Below, one piece after another: positions 1 through 9,323 of a stretch of DNA of 64,000 nt. A program made the translations under genes and the position numbers. The DNA is taken from the NCBI RefSeq assembly GCF_022458985.1, contig NC_061781.1, forward strand, positions 2,650,501 through 2,714,500, written 5' to 3'. Source of the DNA: Mugil cephalus. Its lineage: Eukaryota; Chordata; Actinopteri; Mugiliformes; Mugilidae. Under the pieces are notes generated by a model that saw only the letters and a list, made by a program, of their open reading frames with translations, ran no database searches and had not been told where the DNA came from. Numbering within the stretch: the stretch's first letter is position 1; the number at the start of each line of letters is the position of its first letter.

Positions 1-42
1 TTGTGTTCCCCTAGACATTTTCTGCCCTGTCGGGTCGTAACA
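1..42 (+). repeat. 3' end of a gypsy-type LTR (partial)
   Basis: The window opens inside what looks like the last part of a long terminal repeat. It ends in ...CGTAACA a few bases before a primer-binding site at 47-64, which is where a 5' LTR should end. The putative 3' LTR of the second gypsy copy also ends in a CCGGGGCATAACA-like string near 25931. The rest of this LTR lies outside the window. The boundary is inferred from the primer site only. Confidence 0.55.
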
Positions 43-46
43 ATTT

Positions 47-64
47 TGGGGGCTCGTCCGGGAT
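47..64 (+). other. Retroelement primer-binding site, tRNA-Pro type
   Basis: TGGGGGCTCGTCCGGGAT is the 18-base site complementary to the 3' end of tRNA-Pro, the primer class best known from mammalian gammaretroviruses. It sits four bases after the presumed LTR end and about 470 bases before gag, as expected for minus-strand priming of reverse transcription. The match to the known site is complete. Use of the same primer by the downstream gypsy coding region is inferred from position. Confidence 0.75.
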
Positions 65-533
65 CGTGCTCGCAGCTGTACCGGAGAGTTTCTTTTGTTG
101 TTCATTTTCAGTTTGTCCTGCGTATTGGTGTCTGTGTGCCTGCAGCCGGTGGCGACGTCAGTGGCAGCTTCTCCGGATTACACAGGTGAGTGCCCAGTTG
201 GGTTGAGTTGAACTCATCCGTTCCATCGGGTGCTCTTTTGTTATTTTGCTTTTTTTATTTTCGGGGTTAATCCCGGGCGGAGGCTTTGGTCTCCGGTGGG
301 GGCTGGCGTTTCAGGGTTTCGGCCGCTGATGTGTTGCCAATAAGACACCTCGAGCCCGGCACGCCCCAGAAGATAGGTAGGTGAAGTTCATGTTAGGTAG
401 GATCTGGGGAAGTTTGTCTTTCGTGGCGGCTGTTTGTGTGTGGACATCATACGTGGTGCATGTGTTCCTGGTGGTTCCCAGCTGATTGTTTTGTTTGTGG
501 TCTGCTGTTATTTCCTCACGGAGTTTTTTGGTA

Positions 534-1988
534 ATGGCAGCGTTTGACGCTGGCACATTTGTGTCGGATCCCTCATTAATTGTGTTTGATAAATGTACAA
601 AAAGTGATCTACGTGTGATTGCCGAGTATTATGGTGTTCCGGTTTCTATGTCCCTTGTAAAAGCTGAGCTAAAGGCGGCCCTGTGGAAGTGGCTGATCAG
701 GGTACTCCTGCTGTAAAAGAGGTGGGGACGGCGGCGAGGCCGGTCACAATACCTCAGTTTGTCCCATTCTGTTGAGTCTACTCCTGGCTCAAAAGTGGAA
801 GCCAGACTGAAAGTCCGTTTAGCTCGTTTTCAGTTAGAAAAAGAGGAGCGCGAGCGTGAGTTTCAGTTTCGCAGGGAGTTGGAATTAAAAAAGTTAGAGG
901 GGAAACAGCTGTTAGGCTGCGCCAAGTTGAGCTTCAGGCTCGTACTACTCCTGCTGGCGAGGCTCCACCTGTGTCACTTCCATCCATCACTTTCGATGTG
1001 ACTAAACACATTTCCTTGGTCCCTGTATTTCGTGAGGCAGAGGTAGAAACTTATTTTGGCGCCTTTGAGCGTATAGTTGCTGCGTTATGCTGGCCAGAGG
1101 ATGTGTGGGCTATTTTGCTACAATGCAGGTTGACAGGTAGAGCTCAGGAGGCCTGCTCCTCCTTGTCCGTGGAGGATGGTCTCAATTATGACAAAGTTAA
1201 AGGTGCTATTCTGCGGGCATATGAGCTGGTACCTGAGGCGTACGGACAGCGATTTCGAAATCTTCGTAAGACATCCAACCAGACCCATATTGACTTTGCC
1301 AGAGAGAAGGGCATTCTCTTCGACCGGTGATGTGCGGCCTGTAAGGCTGATGATTTTGCCTCGGTGCGCGAACTTATGTTGCTGGAGGAATTTAAAAGTT
1401 GTGTTTCTGAGCGTACTGCTGTATATCTGAACGAACAGAAAGTGTCCACCTTGGAGCAGGCTGCCACCTTGGCAGATGAGTTTGCGCTCACACACAAGTG
1501 AGTCCCCTCGGGAGGTTTTGCCAAAGTCTGGTTCGCAGGTGTCAGGAGCTGCTGTTCCTTCTGTTTCCAAAGCTGATCGGCAATGTTTTTATTGTCATAA
1601 GTCGGGTCATTTGATCGCGGATTGTGTTGCCTGGAAGCGTAAGCAGCCTGTTGCGAGGCCACCAAAAGGCGTGGGGCTTATTAAAACGTCCATCAGTAGC
1701 GAGACCATAGTGTCAGAGGTTCCTGAAGACTGTTTTAGGCCTTTCATATTCAAGTGTTGGGTGTCTCTTGCGGGACAGGCCAGGGACCAGCGCTTAGTGA
1801 CTGCGCTGCGTGACACGGCCTGCTCGCAGTCCCTCATTTTGCCCAGTGTGTTGCCATCTGGTGCTGAGTCTGACGCCAGTGCTGTGGTTAGGGCAGGCAT
1901 GTCAAACTCAGTTTGGCTCTGGGGCCGGATCCAGACTTTCTGTTCTCAGGTGGGCCGGATCAGCAAAAGAATGTCAACTCCAAATATT
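534..1988 (+). pseudogene. Gypsy gag remnant with CCHC zinc knuckle and protease start
   Basis: The reading begins MAAFDAGTFVSDPSLIVFDK, a typical N-terminus of gag in fish gypsy elements. Frame changes occur near 710, 990 and 1330. The capsid-like middle (970-1500) has the SCAN-like pattern of retroelement gag. The nucleocapsid knuckle CFYCHKSGHLIADC fits C-X2-C-X4-H-X4-C. The protease-like reading that follows shows LRDTACSQS where LRDTGASQS is expected, so the catalytic motif is damaged. The reading is cut at 1893 by a hAT insertion. The product would have packaged element RNA. It is not expected to be made now. Confidence 0.7.
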
Positions 1989-2947
1989 TAGCTTTGTTTT
2001 TCAGTACTATGCTTTATCATTCAGCCTACATTTGTAGCCTACCCTACATATTATAATCACGGATGACAAGGGATCTTTTCTAAGCACAACACATTTATTC
2101 AAAAACAATGGGAAAAAAATGATTTTTCATGTTTGGCCGTGAATGTGTTAACAACTGGTTTATTTTAACAGTTGAGTGAATGCAGTTTTACACCTGAACC
2201 AACTCACCACACTAAACAAACTCAAGTGGGAGCTATAAAAAAAATATTTTCGCCTTAATTGTCATACTGCTTTGAAATAAATGAAAAAAGAAATACAAAA
2301 TAAATAAAGTTATAGCAGTGCATGGGCAATAGGATTAGACTACATCAGATCAAACTACTAGGCTGGGCCTACTGAAGTTGAGAATATACTGCACAATATT
2401 AATTGTCTTTAATATGACATACTTGTCTTTATGATGAGTGGCGCCGAATATTAAACTCTTTGAACACTGCAACTTGCTGATTACATACCAAGCACACTGG
2501 TTTTGCATTCACTTCTGTGAATAAATACTTCTCGGTCCATTTCTCCTGGAAAACTCTGCACTCCGTGTCCACTCGTCTTTTTTTTTTTTTTTGACAGTGC
2601 CATTTTGGGAAGGGTGTGTTGACCGATAACTTGTTTAGTAGTGGTGAATGGTGAAGCAAGATTGCCGGTTTATTTTTACTTGGACACATCACGTTGCGAA
2701 TGTTTATTTCCTGTGACTAACTCGTGTCAGTGCCGCATGCTTGTCGTGAGCGCTTTTACACATTTACTGCCCTCTAGCGGCCGGAGGGAGCATTTGGTTT
2801 GTATTTATTTTAAAAAATCACAACTTTTAATAGAAATTAGCTAAAGACTAGCTTCTTTTTTTGACATACTCAGAAATTTATGCCGGGCTGGATTAAATGA
2901 CCCAACGGGCCGGGTCCGGCCCGCGGGCCGTATGTTTGACATGCCTG
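1894..2947. mobile_element. hAT transposon, deletion derivative, inside gypsy copy 1
   Basis: The terminal inverted repeats read CAGGCATGTCAAACTC on the left and end GTTTGACATGCCTG on the right. Both ends are flanked by a perfect 8-bp target duplication, GGTTAGGG (1886-1893 and 2948-2955). Eight-base duplications are diagnostic of hAT elements. Just inside the right end lies a GC-rich stretch rich in GGCCCG. The element is 1054 bp and keeps only the start of a transposase on the minus strand (about 2429-2570), so it is non-autonomous. It interrupts the protease reading of the older gypsy element and is therefore younger. Confidence 0.9.
2429..2572 (-). pseudogene. N-terminal remnant of a GTF2IRD2/EPM2AIP1-like hAT transposase
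   Basis: The minus strand reads VDTECRVFQEKWTEKYLF, then a Cys-X2-Cys pair (VCLVCNQQ) and NIRRH. This is the degenerate zinc-binding start of the hAT transposase family related to vertebrate GTF2IRD2. Only about 50 residues remain. The catalytic RNase H-like core and the dimerisation domain are absent. It lies inside the hAT element at 1894-2947 and supports that assignment. A longer remnant of the same transposase group lies at 58840-61090. Confidence 0.6.
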
Positions 2948-3465
2948 GGTTAGGGGGATTGAGATGGGTTTCATTCCCGCCCCTCTGCACCGAATCCATG
3001 TGCAGTCGGATCTGGCGACTGGTTATTTTCATGTGGGGGTTCGCCCGTGTTTTCCTATTAGTGGTGTCGATTTCATCATGGGTAATGATATTGCTGGTGG
3101 AAAGGTTTATCCTGTTCCTAAGGTCGTTGCTGAGCCCATTCCAGAGTCTGATCCTGATGAGTTGGCTGAAAAACATCCTGATGTGTTTACGGTTAGTGTG
3201 CTAACGAGAGTTAAGGCCCGTGGGCAGGCTCAGGACCAGGAGGTAGATTTGGCCGATTGGCCCGGTTTAAAGGATGATGTGACGAATTTTTGTAAGTGTT
3301 GCAATACTTTTCAGATTGTAGGGAAACCGAATCAGCCTGTGCCCCCTGCTCCTCTTCGTCCTGTTCCAGCCGTTGGTGAGCCTTTCGAGCATGTGATTGT
3401 TGATTGTGTGGGTCCATTGCCTAGAACTAAGGCTGGCAACCAGTTCATGTTAATGATGTGTGTCT

Positions 3466-3520
3466 CCACAATTTGTTCAAAATTTTGTATTTGTCAAGTT
3501 ATAACATGAAAATGAAATGA
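3466..3520. repeat. Short dispersed repeat shared with 61990-62045
   Basis: The string around TTTTGTATTTGTCAAGTTATA, followed by a CATGAAAATG run, is found here and near 61996-62040 with only a few differences. Here it begins exactly where the gypsy integrase reading stops making sense, so it marks the right breakpoint of gypsy copy 1. The parent element was not identified. Confidence 0.5.
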
Positions 3521-4239
3521 CAGGGATATTGACTAATTTGAGTGAGGACCAGGAAATGCACCTAAAATGGAGGTAGAGTTAATGCTTCAAAGAAGCTGAT
3601 GTTCTCAACTAGACTAAAAACAGATACATTTAAGAATTACTAGAAAAACGTGATTGATTTTGTTTGTCCAGTGAGGGCAGACTTTGTGTAGTAATTACAT
3701 TGTGTATTGTAGATTATTGATCCCCTTGGTTCAGGCTACAGATTTATTGATTGATTTATTCATTCATATGCTTTATTTGTTGTGTTCACCCTCCAACAGG
3801 AGAAAATGAACTCTGCAAAGGGAGGTGTGAAAATAAGGATAGGAGAATTTTTATTCATACATTTTACATGTCTGTCTCTGCTCTTCACTGGTGGAGTATG
3901 TGTATGTTCCATATTTTTGGAAAATAGTATATGTAAAATGTTGATGGAACATTGCTGTATAGAATCAATGAAAAATGTATATATTCATATAATATATGAA
4001 AAAAAAATCTCTGTAGCAGAAATTATGTTCACCTGGTTGAGGCAAATCGTCCTTAAAACAACACTGCTGGACACAAATGAAATGAAACTATGAAAGACTG
4101 CTAGAGAGGGGAAAAAAGCGCTCACTTACACACAACAGATTAAACTGAAACATTTGAATGTGATCATTGTCTCACTGAACAACATGATCATAAGAACATG
4201 TCAGTATCTGTACATTTAGTTGATCAAGTTCCACATTCT
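3521..4239. other. AT-rich spacer downstream of TAAR A
   Basis: No gene was recognised. A 103-codon open reading (3782-4093) has no recognisable motif. The last 140 bases resemble the region 3' of TAAR F (55970-56129), so the duplication that made A and F included this 3' flank. Confidence 0.5.
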
Positions 4240-5492
4240 CTACATTATGTTGGTGTCACTGGAACCAGGCTTCAGTATCTGCAGAGTGACAATGAGTTTA
4301 ATAGCTTTTCTAAAGCAGGGGTAAAACAGTGCATAGATTAAAGGGTTTAGACAAGAGTTGAAATACAACAGATACAAGATAAAAGTTATATACGAGCTAC
4401 TGACTGAGTCATTACCGGGAAGAGCAACACAATAATATGGAGAGAAGCATATTAGGAAGACAACTACAAGAACACCAAGAGTCCTGGCTGCTTTCAACTC
4501 AGATTTCTTTGTCAGAGTCAATGAAACCTGGACTGTGACGGCTACAATGTGGGAGCGCATGGCATGAGCCTGAGACACAGCTACCACAAAGACTCTCACG
4601 TATAGAACTACGATGACAGTGATGGGAACAATAAACGTTAAAATAACATCAGTAAGACCTTCAGTGTAGGTCATCGAAACGTCACATTCTCCGTAGCAGG
4701 TTTTATTCTTACCTAGTTGAGTAAAATCATCCTTTGAAATGAGAGAGGTGTAGAAAACAGAGCAGAGCCAACACAGACAAACGCAGAGTTTAACTCTCTT
4801 CTCAGTGATTCTGGAGGAGTAGTGCATGGGGTCACAAATTGCAACATAGCGGTCGACTGATATGAGCACCATGGCTCCTATTGAGGCACTGGTAATCACG
4901 TAAGAGACATAATTATACAGAGTACATGCGAGATCACCAAGAAACCAGCAGGTTGTGTTGAGGATTTCTACCGGCATCAACAAGAGGCCAACAAGAAAGT
5001 CTGAGATGGCCAGAGAGAGGAGGAGGATGTTAGTAGGAGTGTGGAGCCTCCTGCAGGGACATACAAAAAAGAAATAAACCAGTAAATCCTCATGACATTT
5101 CCAAAAAAAATGACTTTGAATGTTTACTGATATTTCACACCTGTACCATATGAAATGCAGACACATAAAGCTAGTGAGGTCACAATAGACGGAAAGTTCA
5201 TTGTTGTAAAACATGATTTCAGTTTTTGGTAAAAGTCTAATTCCTCCATGTCGATCACTGCTAGCTCAAAGACACTTCACATTAAAACCACAGTAGCTGT
5301 AAAACAAAACACTCTGTGCCTGAAGTGAGAGACTGAGATGATGACGACCAGATTGAGGACCACGGTCAGCACCGAGATGGAGGACAGCACGATGTGAAGG
5401 AGCACAAGTTCAGAGTGAGGAGACGCTGGCTTTTTGCAGGAGCTGTTGAAGAGCTGTGGAAAGCAGAGGTCTGCTTCATCCTTGGTCTCCAT
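4240..5492 (-). CDS. Trace amine-associated receptor, class III-like (TAAR A), intact
   Basis: Two exons: 5320-5492 (start codon 5490-5492) and 4240-5050. Together they give 984 nt, or 327 residues plus stop, normal for a TAAR. Exon 1 gives METKDEADLCFPQLF, an N-glycosylation site (NSS) and TM1. Exon 2 gives TM2-TM7. Seen: Cys3.25, an intact DRY (SVDRYVAICDPMHY), FSPYY in TM6 and the TAAR signature NSCLNPLIYALFYPCF, where Cys replaces the usual Trp. Counting back from DRY, position 3.32 is Ser. Counting back from the TM5 proline, position 5.42 is Asp (TDVILTF). Teleost class III TAARs are known to lack Asp3.32 and use Asp5.42 to bind amines in the cilia of olfactory neurons. The intron starts with GC. 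The closest relative here is pseudogene F. The exact TAAR number cannot be assigned. Confidence 0.9.
5051..5319 (-). other. TAAR A intron with GC donor
   Basis: A 269-bp phase-2 intron between TM1 and TM2. The donor reads TTCAG|GCACAG and the acceptor CCCTGCAG|GAGGCT. Joining there restores SHFR-RLHTPTN in frame. The nearest GT, seven bases on, would break the frame. The same position has GC in D, E and F but GT in B and C. Confidence 0.8.
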
Positions 5493-5659
5493 CTTCAGTA
5501 CAAAAACGTTAGGTAACAGATGACACACTCTAACCCTCCTCTTTCTCATTGGTCATTACACACTTCACTCCCTCACTCACTCTGCCAAGGGAAAAGGGTC
5601 TGACCCAATATTTGCAATGTCTGTGCTAAAATATGAAATTAAATGAAACACACACACAC

Positions 5660-5928
5660 GGGGCGGCTATGGCTCAGTAGGTAGAGCGGATTGTCCATGA
5701 ACCGAAGGGTTAGAGGTTCGATCTCCCTGAGTGTGCCATATGCTGAAGTGTCCTTGAGCAAGATACTAAACCCCTAGTTGCTCCTAGTGCAACTGGCACT
5801 GGTGTGTGAATGCATGTGTGCTTGTGTGAGTGAATGGGTGGATGTGTCTCTGACTGTAAAAGCGCTTTGAGTACCTTTGAGTAGGTAGAAAAGCGCTATA
5901 TAAGAGCAAGACCATTTACCATTTACAC
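5660..5928 (+). repeat. tRNA-derived SINE
   Basis: The first about 75 bases have a tRNA-like RNA polymerase III promoter: an A box (TGGCTCAGTAGG) and a B box (GGTTCGATCTC). The body is typical of fish SINEs (AAAGCGCTTTGAG, AAAGCGCTATATAAG) and the tail ends near ACCATTTACCATTT. It sits in a CA-rich stretch upstream of TAAR A. The matching place upstream of TAAR F (about 57575-57600) lacks it. It is not a functional tRNA gene, because the tRNA part is diverged and runs into the SINE body. Confidence 0.8.
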
Positions 5929-6115
5929 AAACTATTCAAACTAGTGTAACTAAAGCCATAGAGTGTGAGTGTAGGTGTGTGAATGTGTGTGTTGGGTGCA
6001 CACCATTAAGATGTTCCTGACTCTGTTTGTATGGGTGCAGGACATGAAAACATGTCAGAACAATTACATTTGTGGAGCAGAATATTTGATTCTCCCCTGC
6101 ACATTCATGGTCATA

Positions 6116-7773
6116 CAGTCAGGTCCATAAATATTTGGACATCGACACAATTCCAATCTTTTTGGCTCTATACACCACCACACTGGATCTGAAATGGAAC
6201 AAACAATATGTTCTTTAACTGCAGACTTTCTGCTTTAATTTGAGGGTATTTACATTCAAATCAGGTGAAAGGTGTAGGAATTACAACAGTTTGTGTATGT
6301 GCCTCCCACTTTTTAAGGGACCAAAAAGTAATCGGACAAATTAAAATATCATAAATCAAACTTTCACTTTTTAATACTTGGTTGTAAATCCTTTGCAGTT
6401 AATTACAGCCTGAAGTCTGGAACACATAGACATCACCAGACGCTGGGTTTCATCCCTGGTGATGCTCTGCCAGGACTCTACTGCAAATGTCTTCAGCTCC
6501 TGCTTGTTCTTGGGGCATTTTCCCTTCAGTTTTGCCTTTAGCAAGTGAAATGCATGCTCAATCGGACTCAGGTCAGGTGATTGACTTGGCCATTGCATAA
6601 CATTCCACTTCTTTGCCTTAACAAACTCTTTGGTTGCTTCCACAGTATGCTTCTGGTCATGGTCAATCTGCACTGTGAAGTGCCGTCCAATGAGTTCTGA
6701 AGCATTTGGCTGAATATGAGCAGATAATATTGCCTGAAACACTTCAGAATCCATCCTGCTGCTTTTGTCAGCATTCATATCATCAATAAATACAAAGGAA
6801 CCAGTTCCATTGGCAGCCATACATGCCCACGCCATGACACTACCACCACCATGCTTCACTGATGAGGTGGTATGCTTTGGATCATGAGCGTTTCCTTTCT
6901 TTCTCCATACTCTTCTCTTCCCATCACTCTGATACAAGTTGATCTTTGTCTCATCTGTCCATAGGATGTTGTTTCAGAACTGTGAAGGCTTTTTTTTAGA
7001 TGTTTTTTGGCAAACTCTAATCTGGCCTTCCTGTTTTTGAGGCTCACCAATGGTTTACATCTTGTTGTGAACCCTTTGTATTCACTCTGGTGAAGTCTTC
7101 TCTTGATTGTTGACTTTGACACACATACACCTACCTCCTGTAGAATGTTCTTGATCTGGCCAACTGTTGTGAAGGTTTTTTTTTTTTTCACCAGGGAAAG
7201 AATTCTTCTGTCATCCACCACAGTTGTTTTCCTTGGTCTTCCAGGTCTGTTGGTGTTGCTGAGCTCACCAATGCGTTCTTTCTTTTTAAGAATTTTCCAA
7301 ACAGTTAATGTGGCCACACCTAATGTTTTTGCTATCTCTCTGATGGGTTTGTTTTGGTTTTTCAGCCTAATGATGGCTTGCTTCACTGATAGTGACAGCT
7401 CTTTGGATCTCATATTTACAGTGGACAGCAACAGATTCCAAATGCAAATAGCACAATTGAAATGAACTCTAGACCTTTTATCTGCTACTTCTAAATGGGG
7501 TAATAAGGGAATAACAGACACCTGACCATGGAAAAACTGAGCAGCCAATTGTCCCAATACTTTTGGTCCCTTAAAAACTGGGAGGCACATATACAAACTG
7601 TTGTAATTCCTCTACAGCGTTCACCTGATTTGGATGTAAATACCCTCAAATTAAAGCTGAAAGTCTGCAGTTAAAGCACATCTTGTTTGTTTCATTTTAA
7701 ATCCATTGTGGTGGTGTATAGAGACAAAAAGGTTAGAATTGTGTTGATGTCCCAATATTTATGGACCTGACTG
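6116..7773. mobile_element. Tc1-like transposon, nearly complete
   Basis: The ends read CAGTCAGGTCCATAAATATT and its inverse, and both are flanked by TA (6114-6115 and 7774-7775), the Tc1/mariner target duplication. The inverted repeats are long, about 210 bases on each side, with scattered differences. The 1658-bp element holds one transposase reading on the minus strand with a frameshift. A broken relative lies at 28706-30015. Confidence 0.92.
6371..7413 (-). pseudogene. Tc1-like transposase, one frameshift
   Basis: The start is taken at MRSKELSLSVKQ (7411-7413), after which a helix-turn-helix pair binds the element ends (paired-like domain, then GRPRKT, an AT-hook-like bridge). The catalytic half uses the DDE triad: first Asp in WTDE near the frameshift around 6975, second in QIDHDQKH, Glu in PIEHAFH. 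The frame changes between about 6960 and 6990, where SSETTSYGQMRQ is read in place of the expected WTDET region. The second part (to 6371) is open, and the combined length of about 345 residues is normal for the family. It would have cut and pasted the element at TA sites. It is probably inactive. Confidence 0.88.
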
Positions 7774-7775
7774 TA

Positions 7776-8760
7776 TTTCACATAGGACTCTCCATCTCTC
7801 TCTGTGTCTTAACCAGACTGAAATACATGTCAACATCAGCCAGTAATAAGTTCTATATTCTACATCAAAAATAAGCAGTAGGATGATGAGGCTTTGGTGG
7901 TAAATGGAGTCTTGGATATGTTAAAGATTTGCAGTAAAATGGATTTGATTGCATCATTATTTTTTATGTAGTGGCAGATTTAAATTTTTGCACCCACTTT
8001 CAGCTTGTTTCAATAGTTTTCAGGATTTTAACCCTTTAAATACCAGTCTGAAAATACAAAGTTAAATGTTTTTTCACAAAAAAGAAAAAACTGAATTATT
8101 TTCATAACATAAGCAGTATGTGGATGAGACGTTGGTGGTAAATTGAGTCTTGGATATGTGAAAGATTAGCAATTAAAATTGATTTGATTGCATTAGTATT
8201 TTTTATGTAGTGTCAGATACTCCCTCTAGACACCTTTGTGGCCAAAAATGCCCCATAGACTTCAATTATAATTTCATTTTAACTTTTTAATCTAGCTGTA
8301 AAACCATGTATTCTGTAATATTAGCATTTCATTTAGATGAAATGTAGTAATATTGGACATTTTTATTTCTCATTTTCTCATTGTGCGTCGATGCGTGTGT
8401 GTACTTGTACAGCTATCTTTCTGAGGACCAGTTTAAGTTTTACACCATCAGATTGTATGTGTGTGTATGTATGGGTTTGTGTGCATGGAAAGAGAGACAG
8501 TGTTTAGCATGAACTGCTCATTTCATCATTGATAAAGAGCATTTTGATTGATGTTTTTCTTGAGTCTTGCATGAAATTTTATGGTGAAATAACTTTTAAA
8601 TCAACATCTGATTCATCGATGTGAACAATTATTGAAAACAACAACAAAAAAGAACACAACATAACACAAACATATGACCTGAAAACAAAGGCTAAATGTG
8701 ATATGTGACGTACATGTGTGTATTTAAGATTAAACTGATTTCTAACCCGTACTTCGCTTG
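7776..8760. other. Non-coding spacer with a 112-bp direct repeat
   Basis: No gene was found. Two copies of a roughly 112-bp unit lie at about 7868-7981 and 8108-8219, both containing GGAGTCTTGGATATG-like and TTTTTTATGTAGTG strings. They have the same orientation and lie about 240 bp apart. A short TG-rich stretch follows near 8390-8480. Confidence 0.6.
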
Positions 8761-9295
8761 TTGGGGACATACTGTTACCAGCTGCTCATCAACAGAGATG
8801 TTGTCCTCTGGACTGAACAGGAGTGGGACAGTATGTGGACAGAAAAGAACGGACAACTGTGATCCATCCATCTCATACCAAAATGTGCTACATTCAGGCA
8901 GATGTTGTGGTCCGTGGCATCAAGCCGGTGGTACCTGAATGCACCACAGGGTCTCTACATGAGATGGAGTCCAAACTTGTCATTCTTTCACACAACAACA
9001 TTACCTCATCAGCTTTTAGCAAAATGTACGGTATGTCTATGTGTACTGATGGGACCCAGATGGAGTGTGTCGTGAGAAGTACTTTGGAGACCTGGTTCAT
9101 AGGACCACAGTATGTCTGTGCCCGGCATTTTTTGATTACACTGCTCATTTTTATTTTATTTTAATTTAAAGTCATTTTATTTTTTATTTTATTTATCTTT
9201 CTTGTGGTTTTGAGTGTTTACTTTTATTGCAATAAATATATGGTGACAAAGTAATTTCCCTCGTGGATCATTAAAGTCTGTCTAAGTCTAAGTCT
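8761..9295 (+). mobile_element. Possible LINE 3' end with TAAGTC tail
   Basis: The 3' part (9165-9295) reads like a fish LINE tail: TTGCAATAAATATATGGTGACAAAGTAATTTCCCTCGTGG..., then tandem CTAAGTCTAAGTCTA units. A 113-codon open reading before it (8823-9161) has no motif I recognise. It could be decayed coding sequence or 3' UTR. It ends directly at TAAR B. The assignment rests only on the tail pattern. Confidence 0.4.
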
Positions 9296-9323
9296 ATAAA
9301 GCACATCTCATTTTAAAGACTTG

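Larger units (their letters stand above)
1..3480 (+). mobile_element. Decayed Gmr1-like Ty3/gypsy retrotransposon, copy 1
   Basis: Order seen: LTR end, primer site, gag (from an ATG at 534), gag core (about 971-1500), a CCHC zinc knuckle (1590-1630), an aspartic protease (1740-1893 and 2948-3240) and the start of integrase (3260-3460). The protease D-T-G is changed to D-T-A. A hAT element at 1894-2947 splits the protease. After the protease tail (around the GVDFIMGND motif) the sequence passes directly to the integrase zinc region (WPGLK...) and core start (FEHVIVDCVGPLP). About 400 bp that separate these parts in copy 2 (22150-25931) are missing. Integrase following protease without RT between them matches the gene order of Gmr1-like elements. 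Several frameshifts make it non-functional. It ends in unrelated sequence near 3465. Confidence 0.75.

Noticed and set aside
5660..5735. Possible tRNA gene (A and B boxes present)
   Set aside because: The acceptor stem does not close and the sequence runs into a SINE body with a typical tail. It is the promoter head of a tRNA-derived SINE.
7103..7465. 120-codon plus-strand open reading
   Set aside because: It is the opposite strand of the Tc1 transposase.
8823..9161. 113-codon open reading as a possible host gene
   Set aside because: No motif or splice pattern was recognised, and it is followed by a LINE-like tail. It is more likely part of decayed repeat sequence.
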